Below, piece by piece: positions 29,144 through 39,419 of a DNA stretch of 64,000 nt. Every line of letters begins with the position of its first letter. The first letter of the stretch is position 1. The notes under the pieces are model-generated. The model made no database searches and was not told where the DNA came from. It worked only from the letters and a program-made list of their open reading frames with translations. A program made the translations under genes and the position numbers. Source of the DNA: Segetibacter sp. 3557_3 (GTDB lineage Bacteria > Bacteroidota > Bacteroidia > Chitinophagales > Chitinophagaceae); assembly GCF_004354985.1 (NCBI RefSeq), contig NZ_SMSK01000005.1, forward strand, positions 124,001 to 188,000. The letters are read 5' to 3'.

Positions 29144-31582
29144 TTATTTCAATTGGATTTGAAGCGCCGCATCGGACAGGCCTGCTGAAGAAGCCCGCAC
29201 AGTTACCGATCCTCTTGTTTCCTTTGCCTGGATGATGAGGAGAGCAAGCCCGTGAAATGCCTTTCTCGAATTGGCTTTGAACGACTCATGGCTAACCGGG
29301 TTACCGTTGTCGACTCCTGCAATTGTTGCTTCACCTTTTAGTTCGAACTGAACCAGGTTATCGGCATGGGGCACAAGATTTCCGCTTGCGTCCAGTATAC
29401 GCACCTTAACAAAAGACAGGTCGGTACCATCCGCCTTTATCGATTTACGGTCCGCAGTAAGCTCAATTTTTGCAGGTGCACCGGCTGTGCTGATCTCCCT
29501 GGAAAGCACCACCGCTCCTCCCTTTCGGGATACGGCTTTTAGCGTTCCGGGTGTAAACGGAACCCGCCACATGATGTGCAGGTCGTTCCCTTGTTTTTGC
29601 TTTACCCCAAGCGATTTCCCGTTTAGAAATAATTCAACCTCATCAGCGTTGTTATAATATGCCCACACATCAACAAGCTCCCCTTCTTTCCAGTTCCAGT
29701 GCGGGAAAATGTGTAGCACATTCTTGTTGGTCCACTCGCCCTGGTACATATAGTAAACATCTTTGGGAAAACCCGCCAGATCGATGATGCCAAAGTAAGA
29801 ACTCCGGGCAGGCCATGAGTATGGGGTAGGCTCGCCAAGGTAGTCGAAACCGGTCCAGATGAATAAGCCCGAAAGAAAGTCGTGTTGCTTGATCACTTTC
29901 CATGTTTCCTCGTGCGTAGACCCCCAGGGCGCAGATACATTGTCGTAGGCGGATACCATATAGTCGGGGTTCATGGCAGCGGGGGTACGCGGGCCGGAAG
30001 CAGGCCGGTTTTCGGGCCACCGCATGATGCTGTCGGATGGCATCTGGTAGAAACCACGTATTTGCAGAGCGGAGGTGGTTTCGGTGCCAATAAAGATTCT
30101 ACCCGGGTACCGCTCGTGAAACTTTGCGTATTCGTTATGGTGGTAGTTGTAGCCGGTAAGGTCTATAGCTCCCGACTGAATAATTTTATTGCGCACATCG
30201 GGGTTGTTGTTGGCCGCGGTAATTGGCCGGGTGGTGTCGAGCGCCCTGATTATCCCGGCGAGTTTTTGGGCAAGTACCCCAGCCGAACTATCTGCCTGTT
30301 CCGGAATTTCATTGCCAATACTCCACATCATTACACTTGGGTGATTACGGTCGCGCTTCACCTGATCGGCGAGGTCCCTTTCATGCCATTCATCGAAATA
30401 CAAATGGTAATCGTAGCGCATCTTACGCCTGCGCCAAACATCGAAAGCCTCATCCATGACCACGAAGCCCATGCGATCACAAAGGTCGAGCAGTTCAGGA
30501 GCAGGCGGGTTATGGGAGGTGCGAATGGCATTAACACCCATTGTCTTGAGGATCTCCAATTGCCGCTCGAGTGCGCGTGTATTTACAGCAGCCCCAAGCG
30601 CGCCGAGATCGTGATGATTGCAAACACCAAGCAGTTTCATCGGCTTGCCGTTCAGGCTAAAACCCTTGTCAACATTAAAATCGAAGTAGCGTATACCAAA
30701 TGGGGTTACATAATCGTCCACCAGTTTCCCGTTTACCAATACCCTGGTTAAGACCGTATAGTTGTATGGCCGTTCAACCGACCATAGTTCGGGGCTTTTA
30801 ATGGAAAATGTTTCCGGGAAACTGACTGCTCCTTTTGCCGACATTCTGCCCTGCTCCGTTTTTCGTGTAACTTCTTTGCCGGTGGCATTGCGGATGATTG
30901 TCTCAACAATAAATCCAACTGAACCTGCGCCTGCACTTTTTAGACTGGTTTGCACAACTACAGTTGCGAGCCCCTTGTTAACTACGGGAGTACTAACAAA
31001 AGTACCCCACTGCTGAACTGCTACGGGGCTGGTGGTAATAAGGCGCACGTTGCGATAAATGCCGGAACCCGAATACCAACGTGAATTGGGTTGCTTTGAA
31101 TTATCCACTTTAACTGCAATCACATTCGGTTCACCAAACTTCAGATAAGGCGTAAGGTCATACGAAAACGAGATATAACCATTCGGCCGCAATCCAAGAT
31201 AATGGTCGTTGATCCAAACTTCAGATCGTTGATAAACACCATCGAATTCTATGCTCACCAACTTACCTTTTGAAGTTGCTGGCAGGTTAAACCGCTTACG
31301 ATACCAGCCTATACCACCGGGCAGCGCGCCACCTTCGGGAGTGGCCGGATTGCGCCGATCAAATGCCCCTTCTATGCTCCAGTCGTGTGGAAGATTTAGC
31401 GTGCGCCAGGCGCCGGAATTAAAGCCGGCATCTTTGTACTGGTCGTTTTTATCCACTGTATCGGCATAATAAAATTGCCAGGTTTTATTGAAGTTTTGGA
31501 TTTGACGTGAACCCTGTTGAGCAAAACAATTATGCATGCAAAAGGCAGCAACGACGAAAGCGATCAGCAACAACCTGGTCAT
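29144..31582 (-). CDS. GH2 beta-galactosidase with C-terminal Ig-like domains
   Basis: An 812-aa secreted enzyme (signal to about residue 22, CFAQ). It shows the jelly-roll domain (LPHDWSIEGAF), the barrel with IRTSHNPPAPELLDLCDRMG, acid/base Glu in MWSIGNEIPEQ (about residue 423) and nucleophile Glu in IGTETTSAL (about 499). After the barrel come a DUF4982-like segment (WNWKEGELVDVWAYYNNADEVELFLNGKSLG) and an Ig/BIG-like domain (KADGTDLSFVKVRILDASGN). This is the classic Bacteroidota galactosidase layout. It heads a two-gene unit with the GH43 lipoprotein. Confidence 0.9.
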   Translation of the reverse strand: MTRLLLIAFVVAAFCMHNCFAQQGSRQIQNFNKTWQFYYADTVDKNDQYKDAGFNSGAWRTLNLPHDWSIEGAFDRRNPATPEGGALPGGIGWYRKRFNLPATSKGKLVSIEFDGVYQRSEVWINDHYLGLRPNGYISFSYDLTPYLKFGEPNVIAVKVDNSKQPNSRWYSGSGIYRNVRLITTSPVAVQQWGTFVSTPVVNKGLATVVVQTSLKSAGAGSVGFIVETIIRNATGKEVTRKTEQGRMSAKGAVSFPETFSIKSPELWSVERPYNYTVLTRVLVNGKLVDDYVTPFGIRYFDFNVDKGFSLNGKPMKLLGVCNHHDLGALGAAVNTRALERQLEILKTMGVNAIRTSHNPPAPELLDLCDRMGFVVMDEAFDVWRRRKMRYDYHLYFDEWHERDLADQVKRDRNHPSVMMWSIGNEIPEQADSSAGVLAQKLAGIIRALDTTRPITAANNNPDVRNKIIQSGAIDLTGYNYHHNEYAKFHERYPGRIFIGTETTSALQIRGFYQMPSDSIMRWPENRPASGPRTPAAMNPDYMVSAYDNVSAPWGSTHEETWKVIKQHDFLSGLFIWTGFDYLGEPTPYSWPARSSYFGIIDLAGFPKDVYYMYQGEWTNKNVLHIFPHWNWKEGELVDVWAYYNNADEVELFLNGKSLGVKQKQGNDLHIMWRVPFTPGTLKAVSRKGGAVVLSREISTAGAPAKIELTADRKSIKADGTDLSFVKVRILDASGNLVPHADNLVQFELKGEATIAGVDNGNPVSHESFKANSRKAFHGLALLIIQAKETRGSVTVRASSAGLSDAALQIQLK

Positions 31583-31794
31583 GGCAACGATGGTATTTAA
31601 ACAATTCTACGAACCTATTTTGTAAAGCTGTGCAATTCTAATCAAACCATCAAATGCATGCACAATGCATTAAACATTAATCCCCCGGAACGGCTACCGT
31701 TACAATCAGATACTGCCACCATCCACGTTAAATTAAAATACAACAACAAATGATGTAGGGTCGTGTGCTGTATTGCAACAAGCGGACATGGATT

Positions 31795-34629
31795 TTAGTG
31801 AGCCTGAAAGCTAACCGGGGTAATTGTTACCGGCCCCAACAGACCTGAAGGAAGCGGCTGCCAGCCTGAGGCATCAAAAATGCCGTTTTTTGCATTTTCA
31901 CGCCTGCGGGCAGGCATGTTGGTATTATAGAACTTCTTCCAGGAAATGTTGTTTTTGTCCATGTAGATGATCCGGTTTGCCATCAGGTTTGCGATAGTAA
32001 TTTCGAGTTGATTGGTTGCCTTCAACGCTGTAGCCGGTATAACCAGCAAGAAGTCGGGGCCTATTAAAGTACCCAATTTTTTTCCGTTCAAAATCACTTC
32101 AGCAGTTTCGTGCACCTTGCCAAGATTAAGCTTCCATCCGGTTGCGGAGCCTGCAGGTTTTGCAAATGCAATGGCGTATCTGGCTGTGCCTGAAAAGTAC
32201 TTGTAAGCGTCGCCTTTCAGATCTGTCCATGAACCTAGGTTCGGTATCACGATATTAGCCGGCAGAGATGGACCACCTTCAATAAAGGTCAGTTTCCAAT
32301 CACCCTCAATTGGCTGTGCTTCCCCGGTGACGGTAGCATACGGATATTTGTTACCCGACTTAACGGATGTAAACAGTTTCACAATTACAGATTCGTATGG
32401 CTGTAATTGGAGCAGTACTTCAGTTGTGCCGTCTTCACCGGCTCTAAACCTTGCGATGCCACTGTTTGCCGTCATGGCATCAAACAAGGCAACCGATCGG
32501 GCCTTTCCCTGCAACGATACCCAGCTTTCAACCGCTTTATCGCTTCGGTTTGCAATGAAATAGGTTTGTCCATCCTTGTTCTTGCGCCGGATAAATTGTA
32601 GACCTAAATCGTGCAAAGTTTCCCGGCGCACCTTAGCCGCTGATAGCATTGCCTGCATATCGTTGCTAACCATAAAGAAACCTTTACCAATTGTTGCAGA
32701 TTGCACATTACCACTGCCGGTAAACTTTAGAGCAGCCAGGTTGTTTTGAAACGCTGCCCTGTTCTCTTTAAGGTGAGCGTAGCCCGGAACATCTTTCGGC
32801 AGTTTTTTATACACCAAAATAGTAGCACCATTTCTTGCAAGTGCTACCAACTTTTGGAACGATGCTGCAGGTATATATTCATTGGCAGGCAGTAAGATGG
32901 TTTGGTAGGCATTGCCACCTGTCAGCACCTGTTTGCCCCCGCTAAAATGTTGAAGTTGCTTATCTGAAAAGAAGTCGAAGCTGTAACCATTTGCCTGCAT
33001 CCATTCTGAAACCGATTTGAAGTCTGTACCTTCAAACTCGCGACCCATGCCGTCGAAGTGCTGCAGGAGCTCGTTCTCCGGAACAGCATATCGGTCGGCC
33101 AACGGGTAGTAAACAAGGATATCGTTATCGGGTTGTCCCGCTTGCAAAAACGACTGGTTTCGGGCGACATAGGCATTCAGCTTATGAAAGTCTTTCCACT
33201 GTGGATTGGTTTGTTGAAAATGAACGGCTGCATAAAAAAGCCAACCGGGCCATTGTTCTTGTTTTGGCGAGTAGTTTACCCCATGGTAGAAGATGTGGTT
33301 AACCCCACCAAGCATAAACAAGTCGAGGATTTTTTTTACATCTCCCCACGACGATAAGAAATGTTCGTTCAGCCAGGTGGCAGCTTCGCAGGAAGCAAGC
33401 GGCTTACCCAGAACGTGGGCCGCAGATGTTGCAAACTTATAACGCATGATGTCAATACCCTCTGTTTCGGGTATATCAATGGCACCATACAAGTCGAGCA
33501 GGTTGGCAGGTGAGCCATGCGATTGGTTACGGATGATTGCGCCTTTTGTTGTCCCCCATTTTTTCCACTCCTGGGTAAAGTCTTCTAGGATCAGTTCGCC
33601 AATGGTGGTGCGATAATCAAACAGCACCCGGCTGTTCAGGTCAGCATCGGATTTTTGAAACAATGCCGGAAGAAATTTGCTGAGGTCGTAACCTCTTCGG
33701 CGTTGAAATTCCGACAGCAGGTTAGCTGTCCAGTTCGACTGACCGCGGGCATCATCCACTTCGTAGCTATCGTTAAACAGTGCACGGATACCGGAGATGT
33801 CGTGACCTTTAAAAGCTTCATCGAAATTTTTGAAGTAGTGTTTTAATGCATCAGCAGAAAAGTGATCTATGGCATATCCTTCACCGCCGGGTGCCGCACG
33901 CTCCACCATCTTACCATGCAGTGCTTCAAATAGACCATAAAGGGTCCAGTTACCTTGCGGGGCTTTCCAGTTCAGCTTTCCTCCTGCGCCTACGTTTGCA
34001 GTGATGTTTATGGCTTCACCCTTATCGCTGTATGCCATCAGCAATTTCAGGGGCAGTTCTCCTCCGAACTTTACCTGGTCGAGTGCAAGTTCCTGAAGGT
34101 TCTTGTTTTGTGCAATTACCGGAAGTATGTCTTCCACTTTCGCCGTCTTATTGTTTGCAGTTCGCACAAAAGGCTCTTGTACATAAGTGATGTTATCCCT
34201 GAGCTCCTCGCCTGATGCAAGTGCCCAAGTTTTGTATACAACCGTCTTACTTGCTTCCTTTTTGGTTATTGCTGGCCCACCAAATGGCCAACCTGTACCG
34301 TTCGCGAGATCGATGCCCAACCCCAGGCGTTTTCCTTCTGCAAGTGTATGGTCGAGCATGGCCATCCATTGCGGGGATAGAAAGCTGAGGAACTGTTTTT
34401 CATAACCCATCACACCATAGATGGGCGTAATTTCCAAACCGCCCAAGCCAGCCGCTTTGTACTCCTGCATGTTGAGGGTGAGATCTTTTTTATTTACCGC
34501 ACTTCCCTCCCACCACCATCTTGCCCAGGGTTTGGCTTGTTGTGTTATCGCGGGCCATGTTACCTGCGCCTGTGTAGTAATTAACGATGTACTTATAGCA
34601 ATGGTTAACAGCGATCGTTTTATACTCAT
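31795..34629 (-). CDS. GH106 alpha-L-rhamnosidase
   Basis: A 944-aa protein with signal peptide (to about residue 22). Near the N-terminus it has the GH106 hallmark text KPWARWWWEGSAVNKKDL and YKAAGLGGLEITPIYG, then LGIDLANGTGWPFGGP. Further motifs include DDARGQSNWTANLLSEFQRRRGYDL, and a C-terminal beta-sandwich (LNLGKVHETAEVILNGKKLG) that binds sugar in related GH2-like folds. GH106 enzymes remove alpha-L-rhamnose from rhamnogalacturonan oligosaccharides by inversion with calcium. Here it would act on the oligomers released by PL11. Length matches the family. Confidence 0.92.
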   Translation of the reverse strand: MSIKRSLLTIAISTSLITTQAQVTWPAITQQAKPWARWWWEGSAVNKKDLTLNMQEYKAAGLGGLEITPIYGVMGYEKQFLSFLSPQWMAMLDHTLAEGKRLGLGIDLANGTGWPFGGPAITKKEASKTVVYKTWALASGEELRDNITYVQEPFVRTANNKTAKVEDILPVIAQNKNLQELALDQVKFGGELPLKLLMAYSDKGEAINITANVGAGGKLNWKAPQGNWTLYGLFEALHGKMVERAAPGGEGYAIDHFSADALKHYFKNFDEAFKGHDISGIRALFNDSYEVDDARGQSNWTANLLSEFQRRRGYDLSKFLPALFQKSDADLNSRVLFDYRTTIGELILEDFTQEWKKWGTTKGAIIRNQSHGSPANLLDLYGAIDIPETEGIDIMRYKFATSAAHVLGKPLASCEAATWLNEHFLSSWGDVKKILDLFMLGGVNHIFYHGVNYSPKQEQWPGWLFYAAVHFQQTNPQWKDFHKLNAYVARNQSFLQAGQPDNDILVYYPLADRYAVPENELLQHFDGMGREFEGTDFKSVSEWMQANGYSFDFFSDKQLQHFSGGKQVLTGGNAYQTILLPANEYIPAASFQKLVALARNGATILVYKKLPKDVPGYAHLKENRAAFQNNLAALKFTGSGNVQSATIGKGFFMVSNDMQAMLSAAKVRRETLHDLGLQFIRRKNKDGQTYFIANRSDKAVESWVSLQGKARSVALFDAMTANSGIARFRAGEDGTTEVLLQLQPYESVIVKLFTSVKSGNKYPYATVTGEAQPIEGDWKLTFIEGGPSLPANIVIPNLGSWTDLKGDAYKYFSGTARYAIAFAKPAGSATGWKLNLGKVHETAEVILNGKKLGTLIGPDFLLVIPATALKATNQLEITIANLMANRIIYMDKNNISWKKFYNTNMPARRRENAKNGIFDASGWQPLPSGLLGPVTITPVSFQAH

Positions 34630-34957
34630 CGTGTTGTTAAGTTATGTTGAATGTTGTATGTTAAATTTTGAATGAAGCGTTACAGTTGTTTAATACGATG
34701 TGAAGCTTTTCCAATTTCATTGTGTTTATGAGGATTTGTAGGGTACTAGCTGAAGAGTCTTCCGACAACATCGGCGTGCGGCGACGTTCAACTGCTTAGC
34801 GTGTCATTCTCTTGTACGTTCCGTGATTCATTTGCAGCCTTTACGGCTGAACTTTAAATTAATAGAATTAGGTTCAAAAATGCTGCGACCTTTATACTCC
34901 GAGTACAGTGCGATTCGAAAACAGCAACACCGCTTTTGCATTTTTAATTTTTAATTT
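34630..34957. other. Intergenic, 328 bases, with a family A repeat fragment
   Basis: Just upstream of the GH106 start are GAATGTTGTATG words like those of the array at 39420-40200. Around 34765-34820, GACAACATCG and GTGTCATTCTCTTGTACG are the two halves of the family A centre, separated by about 27 unrelated bases. TTTTTAA units (34938-34974) abut the PL22 stop. Confidence 0.5.
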
Positions 34958-34974
34958 TTAATTTTTAATTTTCT
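34938..34974. repeat. TTTTTAA microsatellite at the 3' end of the PL22 gene
   Basis: About five head-to-tail TTTTTAA units lie directly at the PL22 stop codon. A similar shorter run (40983-41003) lies at the 3' end of the 41008-42075 gene, and looser T-rich text follows the stops of the DUF4450 and GH2 genes. Confidence 0.75.
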
Positions 34975-36163
34975 CAATCTCTACTGCATAAGCCTCATTT
35001 TTTCCTTCGAAATTGGCGCGGAAAATAACCCATTTCTCGTCCGGCGAAAAGTGCACATTGGGTTCGAACTTATATCCATGATGCTTCATGTTTACCAATT
35101 TTTCACTTACCAGTTTATCACCTGTTGGTTTAAACAGGTAGATCCACATTCCATCTTTTGCTTTTGCTACCTGTGTTTCGTTTCCACCATCGCCACAAAA
35201 CATTTTTTCATCTCTTGTAACGTTGAAATGGATCGACCATTCGTCGCGGGTCATCCGGTATCTTTTTTCGACACCAGTTGCTATATTGGTGCCCGCGAGA
35301 TAAAAAGTCTCTCCTTTTGGCATTTGCAAATCGAACCAGATGGTTTTGCCGTCTGCACCAAAAAACTCATGGCCGGCAATCTCCATATCCATGCTGCGTT
35401 TATGCATCAGTTTTACCTGCTTACTAACTACATCGATCGTCCATATGCGATCAACTTTATGCCAGGGCCCTTCATGGCAAAACATCAGCATGCGACTGTT
35501 TGTCGGCGAAAACTGCACATGACCTAACCAGGTATTTTCGGTATGGATCTTTGTTAATTCTTTAGTCCGGATGTTAATGCTGAAAAGATCGTTTGGCAGG
35601 TGCGCGTCGAAGATGCGGTTAAAGAAATCACTTTTTTCAGGATATTTTTTCAATATTTCTTTTTGCTCGTCGCTTGCTTTAGCACCGGCGAACCGGGTTT
35701 CATCTGCATTTATGGTGGTGATATTTCCCTGGTAGTCTGCAGGAAAAACATACAACAACCTGGTTTGCCTGGTATTTATGTTGGTGGAGAAAACACTGTC
35801 TTTTACCTGGTAATAAACGTTGCCGGTTTTCTGACCAATGATCTCACCAATCATCGGTGATGTGTGGTTGGTTAAGCGATCAATGGCAAAGGTCTTCAGG
35901 TCAACACTATACAATTGTTTTCCCAATGCATCGGTGCTGTAAAACACCATCTTGTTGCCATAAAAGGGTTTATTGTGAAAATAAAAGCTTGCATTTTGTC
36001 CATCTTTTCTCGACAGCCGGACAATGCGGTGCCCGGTATCTTTATCGATCCATTCGTCGGGCATATCTTTTCCGCCGGTTTCCATAAGGGGCTGGGCGAA
36101 GCTGACAAAGATGTTCAATAAACCAATCGTGGTAAGCAAAAGAATTTTCAGGCAGGCATTCAT
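34958..36163 (-). CDS. Oligogalacturonate lyase, PL22
   Basis: A 401-aa protein with a signal peptide (to about residue 24, FVSFAQ), so periplasmic rather than cytoplasmic as in enterobacteria. It is a seven-bladed propeller with the family opening DEWIDKDTGHRIVRLSRKDGQNASFYFHNKPF and the conserved LGHVQFSPTNSRMLMFCHEGPWHKVDRIWTIDV. Conserved His and Gln residues near the C-terminus (for example in EPNVHFSPDEKW) are where the family binds its metal. PL22 splits unsaturated digalacturonate and short oligogalacturonides into monomers. It indicates that homogalacturonan fragments are also processed here. Confidence 0.9.
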   Translation of the reverse strand: MNACLKILLLTTIGLLNIFVSFAQPLMETGGKDMPDEWIDKDTGHRIVRLSRKDGQNASFYFHNKPFYGNKMVFYSTDALGKQLYSVDLKTFAIDRLTNHTSPMIGEIIGQKTGNVYYQVKDSVFSTNINTRQTRLLYVFPADYQGNITTINADETRFAGAKASDEQKEILKKYPEKSDFFNRIFDAHLPNDLFSINIRTKELTKIHTENTWLGHVQFSPTNSRMLMFCHEGPWHKVDRIWTIDVVSKQVKLMHKRSMDMEIAGHEFFGADGKTIWFDLQMPKGETFYLAGTNIATGVEKRYRMTRDEWSIHFNVTRDEKMFCGDGGNETQVAKAKDGMWIYLFKPTGDKLVSEKLVNMKHHGYKFEPNVHFSPDEKWVIFRANFEGKNEAYAVEIEKIKN

Positions 36164-36575
36164 AAACCAGGGATTAAAATTGTGGACTGAAGGTAGGGGT
36201 TATGAGCTTTTTGTACGCGGGCTGCCTTGTTTTGTTGCGGTAAGTGTAAAGCTGCCAGGCTGAATTTCTGAAAAACCAGGCCTATAAAACAGGGTGCTGC
36301 TGCCCCGTATTCCCCGGCAATCCCGGGGTAGTTCGCCGAACATTTATGGAGTAAAGCTGAACATCTACGGAGTAAAATTTAAGCTCGATGTATCGAAAAC
36401 ATAAGGGAACAGCCAACCGGATTAACGCGCAATGAAGGTTCTGGATGCGGTTCCCGTTCAGTTCAGGCAGCTTGCAATTCGCATAGTTAAGCCAATATCC
36501 GTTTAGAGCGTGCAAACATAAACGGCACTTGATCCCGGAGGAACTGTGCCTTGTTACGGACGTGACAAGTTATGT
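36164..36575. other. Intergenic, 412 bases, nothing firm
   Basis: Between PL22 and the metalloprotease stop I see no gene. CCCCGTATTCCCCGG and CAATCCCGGGG near 36302-36328 could form a small hairpin, without a T-run. Confidence 0.5.
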
Positions 36576-39263
36576 TTATAGTTGCTCGATGTATGTCCGG
36601 GAAAGTAGGCCGCCCAATATCTCGTTAAGTAAGAAGTTCTCATCGTTATTGGGTCCATTTGTCTTTACAGTACCATCCATATTCAAATCCTCGGGGGCAT
36701 AGGCGTTAATTATCAAAGACGATAGTAATCCTTTGAGCTTGATGTTACTTATCTGGTTCTGGTCGTTTTCGGGGCCATTCGCTTTTACGTTACCGTTTGC
36801 ATTTGCATTGCCACTGCGCATCAGCCATACATCGCCCACCTGGACCATCGACGTATAACTCTGGTTTTGGTAGGCTTTGCCGGCAGCAGTGGTGAAGTCG
36901 TAATTCGCCGAACCCGCATAAAAGTCAAGTGCAAGGGTCGACCTTATGCCCAAATGATTGCGATGCCGGATCGTGACAAAGTATGTACTCTTCTGCACCC
37001 CGGGAAAGGAAATTCCTGTAGTTACCCCATCGCTATCAACGAGTGTCCCATCACGCTTTACAAATGCAGCTCTCCTTGCCACAACAATTGCAGGGGCGTA
37101 AGCAGCACGAAGTTCAACAAGAACCCAATCCACAATATCAGGATGCTGTAGAAAGAATGTAGCCGGTACGCTTTCCGCACCCTGGTAGTTGTAACCAACA
37201 GCATAGGGTTGGGTTGCAGCCCTAGCCTGGAGAATACCCATACTGTTAAGCGTTGACACCATGGTACCCGCCGAAGCGCGGTAAGCGCCCTGCAGCAATA
37301 CCTTTCCGGAAAAACGCAGCGGTTGGTCAACAATGAACATATAAAGGCTCAGGGCATGCCCGCCGGACCAGTCACCGGCATATAGGCGCACGTCGTAATT
37401 ACCGTTTGCAAGGGGTGTTCCCGAAATAACCCCGGTACTGGTATTGGCGGAAAAATTTTCCGGCAGTAAGGCAAAGCTGTAGCTAACAGCAGGTCGGGTA
37501 GTTTTAACCTGGTAACTAAGCGGTTCTCCTACCCTTCCTTCAATCCCGAACGGACCAAGCAACTGGGGCGAGTATGGAGCACTCGCAAAGGTTGGTAGCA
37601 CCGTTAACTCCAGCATGGCCGAACCCTGGCCGTGGCTGTTGGTAGCTGTAACAGGAACGCTGAATGTTCCCGGCATCAGCGGCTTACCAGTAATCATTCC
37701 GGTACCGGGGTTGATGCTGAGGCCGGCGGGTAGCGAGGCACTAAATGCCACAGGTGAACCACTTGCCTCAATCATAAACCTGAATGCGTGATCGAATCGT
37801 CCTGACACCGTTAAACTGCTGGTAATAACCGGCGGAGCCGATGATGTGGGCACGGCGGAAACACGAACCAAATATTTACCGATGCTGCCGTACCGGCTAT
37901 AACCACCCGCATTTGGGTTGCCCTTGCCATTCCCTGAAACCCGTAAGTAGTACATGCCTGCAGGAACCACAGCCCTGATTACGGCGCCAAGGGTGTCAGG
38001 CGGGTCAGCAAACGTTACGGGCTCGCCGTCTGCATTTAAAAGCACGAGGTAAACATCAAGGTTAGCGCCCTGGTTATCGGAACCCGCACCTTCCGGTTCA
38101 ACGTTGAGGTAAATTGTTCCGGCTGCAGTGGTAAAGCTGAATAAGTCAACGTCGCTACTGGTTCCGATTATACCGGTACTCCGGAATACCCCATTTTCAT
38201 TACTTAGCTGCGATGCTGAAACCCGGGTATCACCAAGATCATCGGCGGCATACCCCAGATAAAATGCAATTTGCTCGAGGTCGTCCTGGCGATTGGTAGC
38301 GTTGCCGTATTCGCCCCTGGACCATTGGGATAGTTTTTCGCGATAGGCAATGCCCATGATTGGCGCCCATCCGGTGGCGCCATACGAATACTCCCAATAG
38401 TTTCCGTTGTTGATTTCGCCATCGTGGCCGAGGCCAAGCGTATGACCAGCTTCATGAGAACCAACATCTGCCACCTCCCGGTCGTTTTGTTCCCACATGT
38501 ATTCCGTGAATACAAAGCAAGGCGTTTCAGTGGACTGTCCGAATGTATTGAACATGGCAATACCTGATGCACCGGGGTACCACGACGGGGTTGAGGTAAA
38601 GATCACACGCTGCCCGAAAGTCTGGTCGCTTCCGTTAGACCGGATCAAGCCATCGGCTCCGGGATCTTCAGTGGTAACATCAACATCAAAACCAATAAAA
38701 TCCTCCGCAACACGCTGCCAGACATGCTGAATTCTTTCCAGCTCGGCCGGGCTAAAGGTAGAGGAGTCCCCATCGAAGTCAAAAGCGTCGGAGTTATTCG
38801 CCTCCTGGGGCCACCTGTACTGGACCGCCGTATGCCCATCAAAATCGAGATACAGCTTCTTTGTAGAACCTGGACGACTATGCAACGCAAAAGTTTTTGC
38901 CAAAGGTTCAACCGTTTTGGTAACCCCTGTAGCTGAACGGACCGACTGTTGTTTGTTCAGGTGACCGGCACCCCCGAAGCCACACACATAGCGTAAATGG
39001 TCATCGTGCCCAACCCACAGATCCTGGTCGTGCGAAAACATGGTTTTTAGTTTGCTGGCATCGATCCGGTGTCTATTTGCAACCTCCGGTAGTCTTGTTC
39101 CCAGGTATGCTATGGCATCGGTTCCGCGTTTTAAATGTGCCTCACCCGGAACCCTTACCCGGGAATGGGTTCTTGTCGTATCGTTTTGCGCAATAGAAAT
39201 GGCAGGAACCACGAAGAGTAAACCTGCTAGTGCAAGGAGGCAGCCGCTGTAGAAAAATTTCAT
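36576..39263 (-). CDS. Secreted metzincin metalloprotease with dockerin-like C-terminus
   Basis: An 895-aa protein with signal peptide (to about residue 25). The catalytic zinc motif HEAGHTLGLGHD (about residues 268-279) is a perfect HExxHxxGxxH metzincin site, and a Met-turn follows in APIMGIAY (about 301). Next come a pre-peptidase C-terminal-like beta domain (TAAGTIYLNVEPEGAG), two putative-Ig domains (each with SINPGTGMITGKPL-type text), and a terminal region with two Asp/Asn-rich loops (NANGNVKANGPENDQ and DLNMDGTVKTNGPNNDENF) resembling dockerin or EF-hand repeats. It is exported, but lacks the type A T9SS tail seen in the large PL11. Possible roles are plant-protein digestion or processing of surface enzymes. 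Confidence 0.8.
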   Translation of the reverse strand: MKFFYSGCLLALAGLLFVVPAISIAQNDTTRTHSRVRVPGEAHLKRGTDAIAYLGTRLPEVANRHRIDASKLKTMFSHDQDLWVGHDDHLRYVCGFGGAGHLNKQQSVRSATGVTKTVEPLAKTFALHSRPGSTKKLYLDFDGHTAVQYRWPQEANNSDAFDFDGDSSTFSPAELERIQHVWQRVAEDFIGFDVDVTTEDPGADGLIRSNGSDQTFGQRVIFTSTPSWYPGASGIAMFNTFGQSTETPCFVFTEYMWEQNDREVADVGSHEAGHTLGLGHDGEINNGNYWEYSYGATGWAPIMGIAYREKLSQWSRGEYGNATNRQDDLEQIAFYLGYAADDLGDTRVSASQLSNENGVFRSTGIIGTSSDVDLFSFTTAAGTIYLNVEPEGAGSDNQGANLDVYLVLLNADGEPVTFADPPDTLGAVIRAVVPAGMYYLRVSGNGKGNPNAGGYSRYGSIGKYLVRVSAVPTSSAPPVITSSLTVSGRFDHAFRFMIEASGSPVAFSASLPAGLSINPGTGMITGKPLMPGTFSVPVTATNSHGQGSAMLELTVLPTFASAPYSPQLLGPFGIEGRVGEPLSYQVKTTRPAVSYSFALLPENFSANTSTGVISGTPLANGNYDVRLYAGDWSGGHALSLYMFIVDQPLRFSGKVLLQGAYRASAGTMVSTLNSMGILQARAATQPYAVGYNYQGAESVPATFFLQHPDIVDWVLVELRAAYAPAIVVARRAAFVKRDGTLVDSDGVTTGISFPGVQKSTYFVTIRHRNHLGIRSTLALDFYAGSANYDFTTAAGKAYQNQSYTSMVQVGDVWLMRSGNANANGNVKANGPENDQNQISNIKLKGLLSSLIINAYAPEDLNMDGTVKTNGPNNDENFLLNEILGGLLSRTYIEQL

Positions 39264-39419
39264 ATGTCAGGTGTAGAAGATTGTAAGAGCCTGCATCTAA
39301 AAGCAATAGTGGCACCGCTGTTCGCGATACACCCTTCCGTTTTTCTTGCAGCAGCATAAGGTAATCTTTTCGGTGCTAATTTCAAAGTCAAAGATTTTTG
39401 CGTGTAAAACGTGGGCGGC

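Noticed and set aside
29882-30751. Long plus-strand frame of 289 codons inside the GH2 gene
   Set aside because: It is antisense to a well-supported GH2 enzyme and its translation shows no domain or normal composition.
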